Below the pieces are notes generated by a model, which was given only the letters and a program-made list of their open reading frames with translations, was not told the origin of the DNA and did no database searches. A stretch of DNA of 64,000 nucleotides from Senimuribacter intestinalis. GTDB lineage: Bacteria; Bacillota; Clostridia; Peptostreptococcales; Anaerovoracaceae. The position numbers and the translations under genes are program-made. The DNA is taken from assembly GCA_943192975.1 (NCBI GenBank), contig CALPCJ010000003.1, positions 62,001-126,000 on the forward strand. The letters run 5' to 3'. Position 1 is the stretch's first letter; each line of letters begins with the position of its first letter. Positions 8,826 to 16,006 of the stretch are shown here, in pieces.

Positions 8826-9418
8826 ATCCATCCTCCTAAAATCCCTGACAGAACATGAAAATACACCAGTGCAAAAGTAAAGACAATGATAAACGGAAGC
8901 GCCATCAACTTCTGCATTTTACCCGGTGCCATGATGATATAAAGCACCACTGCGCACACGATATCAAAAGCCAGGGAAATAGAAAATCCCTTATATATAT
9001 AGTAGCCTTCCGCCACCAGAAGAGAAATCGGCACCGCCGCACAGGCTGCCCCGAGCCATTCCTTTCCGCAGGCATGCCAGTCGATAAAGCCGACCAGCGC
9101 CCCGATTGCGCCAAATATCAGCCAATAAATCAGTGTCCGGAAAGATACGCTGCCGCCCATAACGACAAAATTCGTAAAATATGCAGCAATCACGCCGATA
9201 AAGTACAGCAGCACGTGAAGCGCCGCTTTAAAAGCCTCTGGAGTATACACAGCAAGAAGAGCCGAAACAAATACCCAAATTCCAATATTTTTTATAATTG
9301 CACCAGCAATGCCGATGCCCTCAAGGTCATAAGCTGCCCATCCCATGAACAGTCCCAAAACCAGCGCAAACAGCATAAATATAATATCGTTTCTTTGTTT
9401 TGCGTTACCCTTTTTCAA
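8822..9418 (-). CDS. Uncharacterised six-helix membrane protein
   Basis: The product is a hydrophobic protein of about 198 residues with roughly six transmembrane segments. I do not recognise a catalytic motif or an assigned family. It lies between prmA and rsmE, overlapping rsmE by ATGA, so it is co-transcribed and probably co-translated with them. The start is uncertain. An ATG at 9433 has no ribosome site, whereas a TTG at 9418 is preceded by GGGAGG at 7-nt spacing, so the TTG is preferred. Function cannot be assigned from the neighbours, which both methylate the translation apparatus. Confidence 0.7.
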   Translation of the reverse strand: MKKGNAKQRNDIIFMLFALVLGLFMGWAAYDLEGIGIAGAIIKNIGIWVFVSALLAVYTPEAFKAALHVLLYFIGVIAAYFTNFVVMGGSVSFRTLIYWLIFGAIGALVGFIDWHACGKEWLGAACAAVPISLLVAEGYYIYKGFSISLAFDIVCAVVLYIIMAPGKMQKLMALPFIIVFTFALVYFHVLSGILGGWI

Positions 9419-9436
9419 ATAGTTTCCTCCCATGTG

Positions 9437-10402
9437 CTATTTTCTGCAGACAATACAACACCAACCGCCGTCTTCTCTAACTTCTACAATACCAAAGCCT
9501 TGACTGCGCAGATGTTCTGTGACTTGCACTTCTTTTTCCACCAGAATACCGGAGGAGATAAAAAGCCCACCCGGCTGCATATGCCTTGCCACATCTTCTG
9601 ATAACATCATAACAAGGTCTGCCATCAAATTAGCGACCACAATGTCCGCCTTATAGTCGATTCCCTTGGTCAAATCTCCATACTGTGCCTTTGCCACATT
9701 GGCAACACCGTTTAATTCGATGTTTTCCGCCGCAACTTCCACAGCAACTGGGTCAATATCCACGCCCAATACGTCTTCTGCTCCAAGGAGCGCCGCCGCT
9801 ATGGAAAGAATACCGCTTCCGCAGCCTACGTCCAGTACCTTATCGCTTTCTTTCTGATACTTTTCCAGCATTTTCACGCAGAGGGAAGTCGTTTCATGGG
9901 TGCCTGTGCCGAAAGCCATACCCGGGTCAATTTCGATGACCTTTTCATCGCCTTGCCTTTCGTAGCTCTCCCAAGTCGGCTTTGCGACAATGTTCTCTGC
10001 AATCCTTGCCGGCTTAAAGTACTCCTTCCACTTGTCCTTCCACTGCGTGTCGTCTTCTTGTTTCTTGCTTACACGCAGGCTTCCAAAATCGGCGCCTTCT
10101 CCAAAGATGCCTTCCCTTGCCTTCGAGCGTAATTCCTCCATAGCCGGCGCAATTTGCTCTGCCAGGGTTCTGTTTTCTTCGGTATCCTCCAAGTAGACCG
10201 TCACCTTTGGACTTTCCTTCATCTTTTCGATAATACTGTCGTCCAGATAATCCCAGTCATAGGTCTGCTTCTTGTCCATCAGATCCTCGATATCTCTGGG
10301 ATCCTCTACCACCGTATCCGTAATACCCAGGTTCAAAAGCGCACTGACTACCGGCTCGATTCCGGCGGTCGAAGTTTCTATGTTAATTTCCAAATATTTC
10401 AT
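9437..10402 (-). CDS. prmA: Ribosomal protein L11 methyltransferase
   Basis: PrmA trimethylates ribosomal protein L11 using SAM. The 321-residue protein has an N-terminal substrate-recognition domain and a Rossmann methyltransferase domain with VLDVGCGSGILSIAA, the acidic loop VDIDPVAVE and the catalytic-site VANLMADLV. The ATG at 10402 (MKYLEINIET) is supported by AGGAGG 8 nt upstream and by a promoter at 10425-10453; longer in-frame extensions would begin within that promoter. In Bacillus subtilis prmA directly follows dnaJ. Here about 14 kb of catabolic genes separate them. Confidence 0.93.
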   Translation of the reverse strand: MKYLEINIETSTAGIEPVVSALLNLGITDTVVEDPRDIEDLMDKKQTYDWDYLDDSIIEKMKESPKVTVYLEDTEENRTLAEQIAPAMEELRSKAREGIFGEGADFGSLRVSKKQEDDTQWKDKWKEYFKPARIAENIVAKPTWESYERQGDEKVIEIDPGMAFGTGTHETTSLCVKMLEKYQKESDKVLDVGCGSGILSIAAALLGAEDVLGVDIDPVAVEVAAENIELNGVANVAKAQYGDLTKGIDYKADIVVANLMADLVMMLSEDVARHMQPGGLFISSGILVEKEVQVTEHLRSQGFGIVEVREDGGWCCIVCRK

Positions 10403-10424
10403 GTTCCTGTCCTCCTGCTCTACT

Positions 10425-10453
10425 ATTCTACCGTAAAACCGCCGACTTGGCAA
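10425..10453 (-). promoter_or_regulatory. Sigma-A promoter of prmA-rsmE
   Basis: On the minus strand TTGCCA (10453-10448) and TAGAAT (10430-10425) have a 17-bp spacer. It lies just after the terminator of the catabolic operon, so prmA does not depend on read-through. Confidence 0.6.
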
Positions 10454-10460
10454 TCATAGA

Positions 10461-10512
10461 AGAAAGAAAAAAGCGAAAACAGACAGCCCCATAGCGGTTC
10501 CGCCTGTTTTCG
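10461..10512 (-). terminator. Rho-independent terminator of the dehydratase operon
   Basis: Transcribed leftward, CGAAAACAG pairs with CTGTTTTCG around a GC-rich loop and is followed by CTTTTTTCTTTCTT. It closes the cyclase/dehydrogenase/dehydratase transcript. Confidence 0.75.
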
Positions 10513-10532
10513 TATTTTACTTAGAAGGTTCT

Positions 10533-12011
10533 TTATTTTTTTATGCCTGCAATGGTCTTCGCCAAGTCTTTCTTTCCCTCAATGTTTCCCTGTCTTCCAA
10601 TCATAATTCTCTGAGCCTGCGGAGATCCTGCGCCGTGAAGCGACTCTGTTCTGTAGCCTACCGCGGCGGAGCCCAAACAGATATTTTCCAGGAAACGAAG
10701 GACGCGCATTCTGTCTTCCGTGCTTACATCACTTCTGCCTGCAAAATATTTCTGACAGATTTCACCGACGGTTTCTCCGTTTTTCCCTACTACCGTATCG
10801 GATTCAAAATCCGCCTGAGACGGCATGGTAACCATCAAGCCTCCCGCAATGTCTTCTGCCAGTCTGACGATTTCATAAGGATATCTGGTAATGTTCTGCT
10901 TACAGACATTTGCCAGTAAAAGGTCAATCTGATAATTTCCTGCTTTGGTCGCACATCCTTCGCAGGAACATGCAATGCCGCAGGAATACAGGGTTTCATT
11001 TAAGTGGGTCATTTCAATCAGCTTATCTTTTACATGAGAAGCCTTTTCTGCGCCGTTGTATTCCGCCGCCAATGCTGCTGCACCGATGACCACATCGCCA
11101 ACGCCGACTTTGCATCCACCGTAGCTTTGTCTGTGGTAACCTGCGAACCGTTCTACCATCATGCCCGCAAAGTCATATTCGCCTGCCATAAAGATGTATG
11201 CATTCGGAATAAAGACATCATCAAAGACAACCAGTGCTTCCTGCCCGCCAAACTTCCGGTTGCCCAGATCGATATCTGCTTTCTCTTCCAGTTTTCTGGT
11301 ATCGCAGGACTGTCTGCCGTAAATCATATACAGACCTTCCGCATCGCTTGGACAAGCAAATGAAACGGCATAATCCGCATCGGCCTCCTTCATGGCCTGG
11401 GTCGGCATAATAATATGCCAATGGGAATTGATGGAGCCTGTCTGGTGTGCTTTTGCACCTCTGACTACGATGCCATCTTCTCTTCGCTCTACGATATGTA
11501 AAAAAAGATCCGGATCCTCCTGCTGGTGCGGCGCCTTACCACGGTCACCCTTCGGGTCAGTCATGGCTCCATCTACCGTTAAATCTTCCTCCTGCACCAT
11601 TTCCAGGAATTTAACAAAGCGCTGATGGTAGTCAGTACCATACTTTTCGTCTAGCTCAAAGGTGGTAGAAAATACTGCATTAAATGCGTCCATTCCCACA
11701 CATCTTTGGAAGCAACTTGCTGTTTTCTGCCCCAAAAGCCGCTGCATCTTTACCTTCTTCACTAAATCATCCGCACTCTGGTGCAGGTGCGTAAAACGAT
11801 TGATAGTCTTACCTGTAATGCTGGATTTCGCTGTCATAATGTCTGCATATTCCGGCTGCTGCGCTAGTGCATAAGTCATCGCCACACAGTTGATAGACGG
11901 GCGAATAATCGGATGATCCACCCAGTTATCAACCTTTTCTCCGAACATATATACTCTAGTTTTTAATTTACGCAGACTCTCGATATATTCTGCTGCTGTC
12001 ATCAATGCCAT
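10533..12011 (-). CDS. 4-hydroxybutyryl-CoA dehydratase-like flavoenzyme (HpaB/AbfD family)
   Basis: This 492-residue enzyme belongs to the 4-hydroxyphenylacetate 3-hydroxylase fold family. All four [4Fe-4S] ligands of the Clostridium aminobutyricum 4-hydroxybutyryl-CoA dehydratase/vinylacetyl-CoA isomerase are present, shifted by one: Cys100 and Cys104 (CFQRC), His293 and Cys300 (HRQSYGGC). Tyr297, Lys301 and Glu258 also align with active-site residues. It should therefore be a cluster- and FAD-dependent radical dehydratase or isomerase acting on a CoA thioester, not an oxygen-using hydroxylase. AGGAGG lies 8 nt before the ATG. It is last in an operon after a cyclase and a hydroxyacid dehydrogenase, behind a sigma54 promoter. 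No 4-hydroxybutyrate CoA-transferase is encoded nearby, so the true substrate may differ. Confidence 0.85.
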   Translation of the reverse strand: MALMTAAEYIESLRKLKTRVYMFGEKVDNWVDHPIIRPSINCVAMTYALAQQPEYADIMTAKSSITGKTINRFTHLHQSADDLVKKVKMQRLLGQKTASCFQRCVGMDAFNAVFSTTFELDEKYGTDYHQRFVKFLEMVQEEDLTVDGAMTDPKGDRGKAPHQQEDPDLFLHIVERREDGIVVRGAKAHQTGSINSHWHIIMPTQAMKEADADYAVSFACPSDAEGLYMIYGRQSCDTRKLEEKADIDLGNRKFGGQEALVVFDDVFIPNAYIFMAGEYDFAGMMVERFAGYHRQSYGGCKVGVGDVVIGAAALAAEYNGAEKASHVKDKLIEMTHLNETLYSCGIACSCEGCATKAGNYQIDLLLANVCKQNITRYPYEIVRLAEDIAGGLMVTMPSQADFESDTVVGKNGETVGEICQKYFAGRSDVSTEDRMRVLRFLENICLGSAAVGYRTESLHGAGSPQAQRIMIGRQGNIEGKKDLAKTIAGIKK

Positions 12012-12023
12012 CTGTTTTACCTC

Positions 12024-12989
12024 CTAAATACGATCCAGGGCTCTCGCCACTTTAATCAGACCTTCCAGCAAATCTTTCTGGGATTTTTCGATTTCTTCTT
12101 TGGACCACTTCATAAAGCCTTCGCCGCTCTTAAAGCCCAATTTTCCCTCCTCCATTTTCTGTTTCAGCAGCCGAGACGGTTCCTTACTGTTTTCAATATG
12201 CGGAAACAGATATTCATGAATACTGTAGGTTAAATCGGTACCGCCTGCATCGATGACTTCCATCGGCGCTCTCACGCCAAGGCGCATGCCAAACCCATAT
12301 TTAATCGCCTTGTCCACATCCTCTGCAGTCGCGATTTCGTTTTCCACGATGGAAATCGCTTCTCTAAACAAAGCATGCTGCATTCTATTGGCAAGAAATC
12401 CCGGAACATCCTTCTGTACGATAACCGGACATTTCCCAGCCTTTTCAAGGAGATCATAGGTTTCCTGCACGATATCCTCCGCCACATATCTGGTCTTAAT
12501 GACTTCGACCAGCGGCACCAAATATGCCGGGTTCCAGAAGTGAGTCCCGATAATTCTTTCCTTATGTATTGATTTTTCCGCAATTTCCGTCACACTGATT
12601 GCTGATGTATTGGTAGCCAAAATCGTGCTCTCTTTGCACATCGCATCCAGCTTGGCAAAATAATCCTGCTTCACCGCCAAATTTTCTACGATACATTCAA
12701 AGATTACATCTGCAAATTCTGCTGCTTCTTCTAGGCTTTCTGTGCATCTGACTCTTCCTATAACTTCCGGTATTGCAGCTTCTTCAATGACGCCGTTTTC
12801 AGCCAGTATCTTCAAATTTTCAGTCATGGTTTCAATCGGTTTTGCCCGCAATTTGTCATCATAGACATAGATCATCATGACCTCATGTCCTTTCATCGCA
12901 AAGGTCTGTCCGATTCCCGTGCCCATGACGCCGGCGCCCAAAACCGCAATCCTTTTCTTTTCGTTCATGTCAGTTTTTCCTTTCTCCAT
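12024..12989 (-). CDS. 3-hydroxyacyl-CoA dehydrogenase family NAD-dependent oxidoreductase
   Basis: The 321-residue protein has the N-terminal NAD-binding motif GAGVMGTGIG, the ECIVENLAVK segment, the catalytic His in THFWNP near residue 150 and the C-terminal helical domain of the 3-hydroxybutyryl-CoA dehydrogenase family. The segment after the His reads PAYLVPLVEV. This is closer to enzymes acting on free hydroxyacids (carnitine dehydrogenase, gulonate 3-dehydrogenase) than to the HFFNP-PVMKLVEV type of acyl-CoA enzymes. With a BKACE enzyme nearby, oxidation of a free 3-hydroxyacid to a beta-keto acid is the best guess. Starts at 12989 and 12968 (MNEKKR) are both plausible. The gene lies 12 bp before the dehydratase gene. 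Confidence 0.85.
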   Translation of the reverse strand: MEKGKTDMNEKKRIAVLGAGVMGTGIGQTFAMKGHEVMMIYVYDDKLRAKPIETMTENLKILAENGVIEEAAIPEVIGRVRCTESLEEAAEFADVIFECIVENLAVKQDYFAKLDAMCKESTILATNTSAISVTEIAEKSIHKERIIGTHFWNPAYLVPLVEVIKTRYVAEDIVQETYDLLEKAGKCPVIVQKDVPGFLANRMQHALFREAISIVENEIATAEDVDKAIKYGFGMRLGVRAPMEVIDAGGTDLTYSIHEYLFPHIENSKEPSRLLKQKMEEGKLGFKSGEGFMKWSKEEIEKSQKDLLEGLIKVARALDRI

Positions 12990-13043
12990 CTTCTTTCCTA
13001 TGAATATGGGAAACTCCTGCGTGCGGAATTTCCCATGAAGTTT

Positions 13044-13961
13044 TTAATATACGCCGTACGGATATTCTTTATCCGGAACGTTTCTGTCAATTCTGTCAGA
13101 CGGAACAAATGCAACGGCACGAACGATGGTACCATCACCCATGTACCAGCGAAGTGGGAACGCGCAGAACAGGAATCTCTGATTGGTTACTTTGTCCAAA
13201 TCTCCGCCCAGATTTTCAATTCCCATGACGTTGTTTGCCATCAAAATATCGTGGCATGGCTCCCATTCCGGGAAATCTTCCAATGCAGGATGTCCAAACT
13301 GTTCCTCATACTCTTCTACGATACGCGGTACATATGGTCCAGGGCCATGATCTGCAGCATAGGTGTACAAAATATGGTCAATAGCCTGCATATCAAAGCC
13401 AACACCTCTTACATGGTGTTCTACAAACCACTTCGCGCCATCAATAGAAAGACCAGGACTATATGCGAAGTAGTCATCGTTTTCACCCCAGCGTCTGTGT
13501 GTGCCGGTGTTCAGAAGCACCCAGTCACCCTCTTTGATACCGCCCGGAACCTTCTTTGCCGCCTCTTCAATGTCTTCAACAGTAATCAGTTCCCATTTTC
13601 CCTTTGGAATATCCAGACAAACTGCCTCGCCAAAATAGTTCTGAATTGGCAGCTCATGGGTAAACGGACTCTCCGGAATGACATGGGACGGAGAATCCGC
13701 ATGAGTAGAATTGTGCATATGAAAATCATTGAAAGTCTGTAGTAATCTGTAGTGCATCGGCATATGCTGTACTCTGTCAATATGAAAATCTCCGTTGGAC
13801 GGCCAGAGCGGATTACCTCTGCCAAACGGGTTTGAAAGATCAATCAGCTCAAATGAGCCATCTCTAAACATATCAAAGATACTTCCATCATAAGGTTTTT
13901 TCCAATCATTTGTATGAGCGAAGCACTCTTCGCGCGTGTGTCTTACAGCGATTTCTGACAT
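13044..13961 (-). CDS. Cyclase-family metal-dependent hydrolase (dihydrophloroglucinol cyclohydrolase / isatin hydrolase type)
   Basis: The 305-residue protein carries the cyclase-family metal signature HNSTHADSPSH (His83, His87, Asp89, His93). In isatin hydrolase, kynurenine formamidase and dihydrophloroglucinol cyclohydrolase this site binds Mn or Zn and opens cyclic amides or ketones. It is longer than formamidases (about 210) because of an N-terminal extension, and TGTHRRWG and GVGFDMQAIDH further match the family. AAAAGGAG lies upstream of the ATG. It is the first gene after the sigma54 promoter at 14056-14070, followed by a hydroxyacid dehydrogenase. This order fits hydrolytic ring cleavage of a cyclic dione followed by oxidation of the product. 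The exact substrate is not established. Confidence 0.8.
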   Translation of the reverse strand: MSEIAVRHTREECFAHTNDWKKPYDGSIFDMFRDGSFELIDLSNPFGRGNPLWPSNGDFHIDRVQHMPMHYRLLQTFNDFHMHNSTHADSPSHVIPESPFTHELPIQNYFGEAVCLDIPKGKWELITVEDIEEAAKKVPGGIKEGDWVLLNTGTHRRWGENDDYFAYSPGLSIDGAKWFVEHHVRGVGFDMQAIDHILYTYAADHGPGPYVPRIVEEYEEQFGHPALEDFPEWEPCHDILMANNVMGIENLGGDLDKVTNQRFLFCAFPLRWYMGDGTIVRAVAFVPSDRIDRNVPDKEYPYGVY

Positions 13962-14055
13962 GATAAGTTCTCCTTTTCATCTTATATTTTTTGGTGTAGC
14001 AATTTTTCCTCCGACACCAAAAGAGAAATTTTAATTCTTGATGCTATATTGTATC

Positions 14056-14070
14056 GCAAAGGTTGTGCCA
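14056..14070 (-). promoter_or_regulatory. Sigma54 (-24/-12) promoter of the cyclase operon
   Basis: On the minus strand TGGCAC (14070-14065), 5 nt, then TTGC (14059-14056) matches the sigma54 consensus exactly. It lies about 95 bp before the cyclase ATG with two activator-type palindromes upstream. Confidence 0.85.
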
Positions 14071-14169
14071 AAGTTTTAACCAGGGCTCAAAAAAACTCTC
14101 TTGCCCTGAAATTGCTCTTTTTCCATCAAAGGATGTCCCGCCCGCCTTTTCTCTATCACAGGCTTTTTC

Positions 14170-14206
14170 TGTTGCAAAGCGGCACCTCCGTTGCGAAAGG
14201 ACAACA
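14170..14206. promoter_or_regulatory. Putative upstream activating sites for the cyclase promoter
   Basis: Two imperfect dyads have starts 19 bp apart: TGTTGC-N6-GCACCT (14170-14187) and CGTTGC-N6-ACAACA (14189-14206). They match the TGTTGC-N6-GCACA-like palindromes before the other sigma54 promoters (perfect form TGTTGC-N6-GCAACA at 15947 and 23276). They lie about 100-135 bp upstream of the -24 element, a normal enhancer distance. Confidence 0.55.
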
Positions 14207-14221
14207 CAGACAATTTCTTAC

Positions 14222-15073
14222 TTATTTTCCAAGACCCAGAATTTCTCTGGCTTCATCTGGGGTTGCGACGGACTTGCCCATTTCCTCCGCAAGCCGTTTC
14301 ACACGAGCCACAAACTGTTCATTGGATTCTGCCAACTGTCCCGCATTATAATAAACATTATCTTCAAGACCGACACGAATATTTCCGCCCATGGCAAGGG
14401 CAGAAAGCAGAATCTCGTTGGCGCCTCTACCGATGCCGAAAGCACTCCAGGTACAGTTTTCCGGCAAATGATTTACAAGATATACCAGATTCTCTGTGGT
14501 TGCTTCCATACCGCCCGGCGCACCAAGGCACAGCTGGAAATGGGCAGGTTCTTTGATCAAACCCTTTTTAATATAGTATTTGGCGGTATTCAGCATGCCC
14601 ATATCGAAAACCTCTATTTCGGGCTTTACGTTTGCCGCAATCATTTCCTTGCCGCATAGTTCCAGAAATCCCGGCTCATTCATAAACACTACTGAATTGA
14701 GCCAGTTCATCGTTCCTGCATCGAAGGAAGCCATGTCCGGTTTCAATTCTTTAAACGGACGGATTCTTTCTTCCCAGGAAAAGCCCTGTCCTCCGGAAGA
14801 TGTCAGATTGATGATAACCGGGCAGCCGGACTCGCGCAGCAACTTAACCGTTTCCTCAAACTTATCAAAGCGCATGCTGGCCCTATCTTCATCATCTCTG
14901 ACGTGAATATGCGCTACCGCAGCACCAGCTTCATAGCAAGCGATCGCAGATTTTACGATTTCCGCTGGCTGCGTCGGTAAATTGGGATTATTCTCCTTTG
15001 TCGTAACGGCACCCGTCAAAGCTGCCGAAATAATCACTTTACTTTTGTGATTTAATCTTCTGGTTTCAAACAT
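14222..15073 (-). CDS. BKACE family beta-keto acid cleavage enzyme
   Basis: The 283-residue TIM-barrel protein belongs to the beta-keto acid cleavage enzymes (DUF849), which react a beta-keto acid with acetyl-CoA to give acetoacetate plus a new acyl-CoA. Zinc ligands are visible as HIHVRD (His55, His57) and the late Glu in VGLEDN near 235. ALTGA near 18 and ASFDAGTMNW also fit the family. Known members cleave 3-keto-5-aminohexanoate, dehydrocarnitine or triacetate. AAGGAG precedes the ATG, and the gene follows the LarC-like gene by 3 nt. The adjacent cyclase and hydroxyacid dehydrogenase favour a triacetate-like (3,5-dioxo acid) substrate. That is inference from context. Confidence 0.87.
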   Translation of the reverse strand: MFETRRLNHKSKVIISAALTGAVTTKENNPNLPTQPAEIVKSAIACYEAGAAVAHIHVRDDEDRASMRFDKFEETVKLLRESGCPVIINLTSSGGQGFSWEERIRPFKELKPDMASFDAGTMNWLNSVVFMNEPGFLELCGKEMIAANVKPEIEVFDMGMLNTAKYYIKKGLIKEPAHFQLCLGAPGGMEATTENLVYLVNHLPENCTWSAFGIGRGANEILLSALAMGGNIRVGLEDNVYYNAGQLAESNEQFVARVKRLAEEMGKSVATPDEAREILGLGK

Positions 15074-15076
15074 ATT

Positions 15077-15832
15077 CTAACTCTCCTTTGCTTCTACTAA
15101 TATCAGTTCCAGCGGCGCAAGACCGGTATCTCGTTTCCCCGTTCCGTAGCCTCTGGATAATATATCTTCTCGAATTTCGTCCCAGCCGAACGTATCGGTT
15201 AGACCTGCTAAAATTGACGCGCCGGTTGGCGTCAAAACTTCCTGGTGAATATCTGAACGATAATGCGGAATCTGTTCATCGCTCAAAATCTGTCTGACTG
15301 CAGGAGCCGGAACCGGCAGTTCTCCACAGGCACATTGTACTGTGCCAAAACCAGTTGGAACTTCCTTTGCAATAATCTCACCGGCATCTAAATAGTCACA
15401 GCAGATGGCAATGCCTACAATATCCACGATAGAATCCACGGCACCCGCCTCATGAAACTGCACCTCATCTTCTGATACACGGTGAACCTTCGCTTCTGCC
15501 TTCGCCTTGATATCGAAAATTCTGCGACTCAATGCCTTTGCGTTGTTGCTTAGATTGCTCCCCGCGATTATCTTCTTTATCTGGCCATAATTCCTGTAGT
15601 TTCCACTGTAAGGCGCAGTAGTCAAATCGCTCGGCTGATTCAGCACTACATCTACATCGGTTGCGACCACACCGCCAGTTTCTTTCCTCTTTACAGCGAG
15701 CTGAAATTCATCAAGCTTCAGATGGGACAGATTTTCCGTCAAATATTCCTCCGGTACTCCTAAATTCAGCATTGCGCCCAGCATCATATCGCCGCTGACG
15801 CCTGACTGGCAATTGATATACAGTTTTTTCAC
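15077..15832 (-). CDS. LarC-like nickel insertion protein (N-terminal domain only)
   Basis: The 251-residue protein matches the N-terminal part of LarC (DUF111), the CTP-dependent cyclometallase that inserts nickel into the pincer nucleotide cofactor of lactate racemase. Landmarks are SGVSGDMMLGA near residue 10, VQFHEAGAVDSIVDI near 130 and TPTGASILAGL near 210. Full-length LarC is about 400 residues. The C-terminal LarC2 part is absent and cannot be supplied by a frameshift, since the BKACE gene begins 3 nt after the stop. The start is GTG (15832) with AGGAGG 9 nt upstream. No LarA, LarB or LarE is in the window, so the role is unclear: a nickel chaperone, or a reduced LarC serving a different enzyme. 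Confidence 0.75.
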   Translation of the reverse strand: MKKLYINCQSGVSGDMMLGAMLNLGVPEEYLTENLSHLKLDEFQLAVKRKETGGVVATDVDVVLNQPSDLTTAPYSGNYRNYGQIKKIIAGSNLSNNAKALSRRIFDIKAKAEAKVHRVSEDEVQFHEAGAVDSIVDIVGIAICCDYLDAGEIIAKEVPTGFGTVQCACGELPVPAPAVRQILSDEQIPHYRSDIHQEVLTPTGASILAGLTDTFGWDEIREDILSRGYGTGKRDTGLAPLELILVEAKES

Positions 15833-15872
15833 GAAACGCCGCCTCCTTTTCTATCTGTTATCAATATTAAAA

Positions 15873-15887
15873 GCAAATACCATGCCA
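15873..15887 (-). promoter_or_regulatory. Sigma54 promoter of the larC-like/BKACE operon
   Basis: TGGCAT (15887-15882), 5 nt, TTGC (15876-15873) on the minus strand differs from consensus only in the last base of the -24 box. It is about 40 bp before the GTG start at 15832. Confidence 0.75.
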
Positions 15888-15926
15888 AAGCATAATGATT
15901 GAAATTCAGCCAATTTTTCTGCTTTG

Positions 15927-15964
15927 CGTTGCATCAGTCAAATCACTGTTGCGTCAAAGCAACA
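15927..15964. promoter_or_regulatory. Activator palindrome in the shared larC-like/regulator promoter region
   Basis: TGTTGC-GTCAAA-GCAACA (15947-15964) is a perfect dyad. A weak second site, CGTTGC-N6-CAAATC, starts 20 bp away at 15927. The perfect site is about 60 bp upstream of the leftward sigma54 promoter and overlaps the -35 box of the rightward regulator promoter, so binding could both activate the operon and repress the regulator gene. Confidence 0.65.
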
Positions 15965-15977
15965 ACTTTGTTATACT
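15949..15977 (+). promoter_or_regulatory. Sigma-A promoter of the sigma54 activator gene
   Basis: TTGCGT (15949-15954) and TATACT (15972-15977) have a 17-bp spacer. AAAGGAG follows about 8 nt before the ATG at 16007. The -35 box lies inside the palindrome at 15947-15964. Confidence 0.65.
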
Positions 15978-16006
15978 AATAGTAATTTCATAAAGGAGAC
16001 AGTCGT

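Noticed and set aside
8855..9601. Plus-strand 248-codon frame
   Set aside because: It covers the opposite strand of the membrane protein gene and the end of prmA, both well supported, and has no family signature.
10533..12011. 4-hydroxyphenylacetate 3-monooxygenase
   Set aside because: The four Fe-S ligands of the dehydratase subgroup are conserved, which oxygen-using hydroxylases lack, and the setting is anaerobic.
15074..15077. Programmed frameshift producing full-length LarC
   Set aside because: The next gene (BKACE) begins 3 nt after the stop and shows no LarC2 sequence in any frame.
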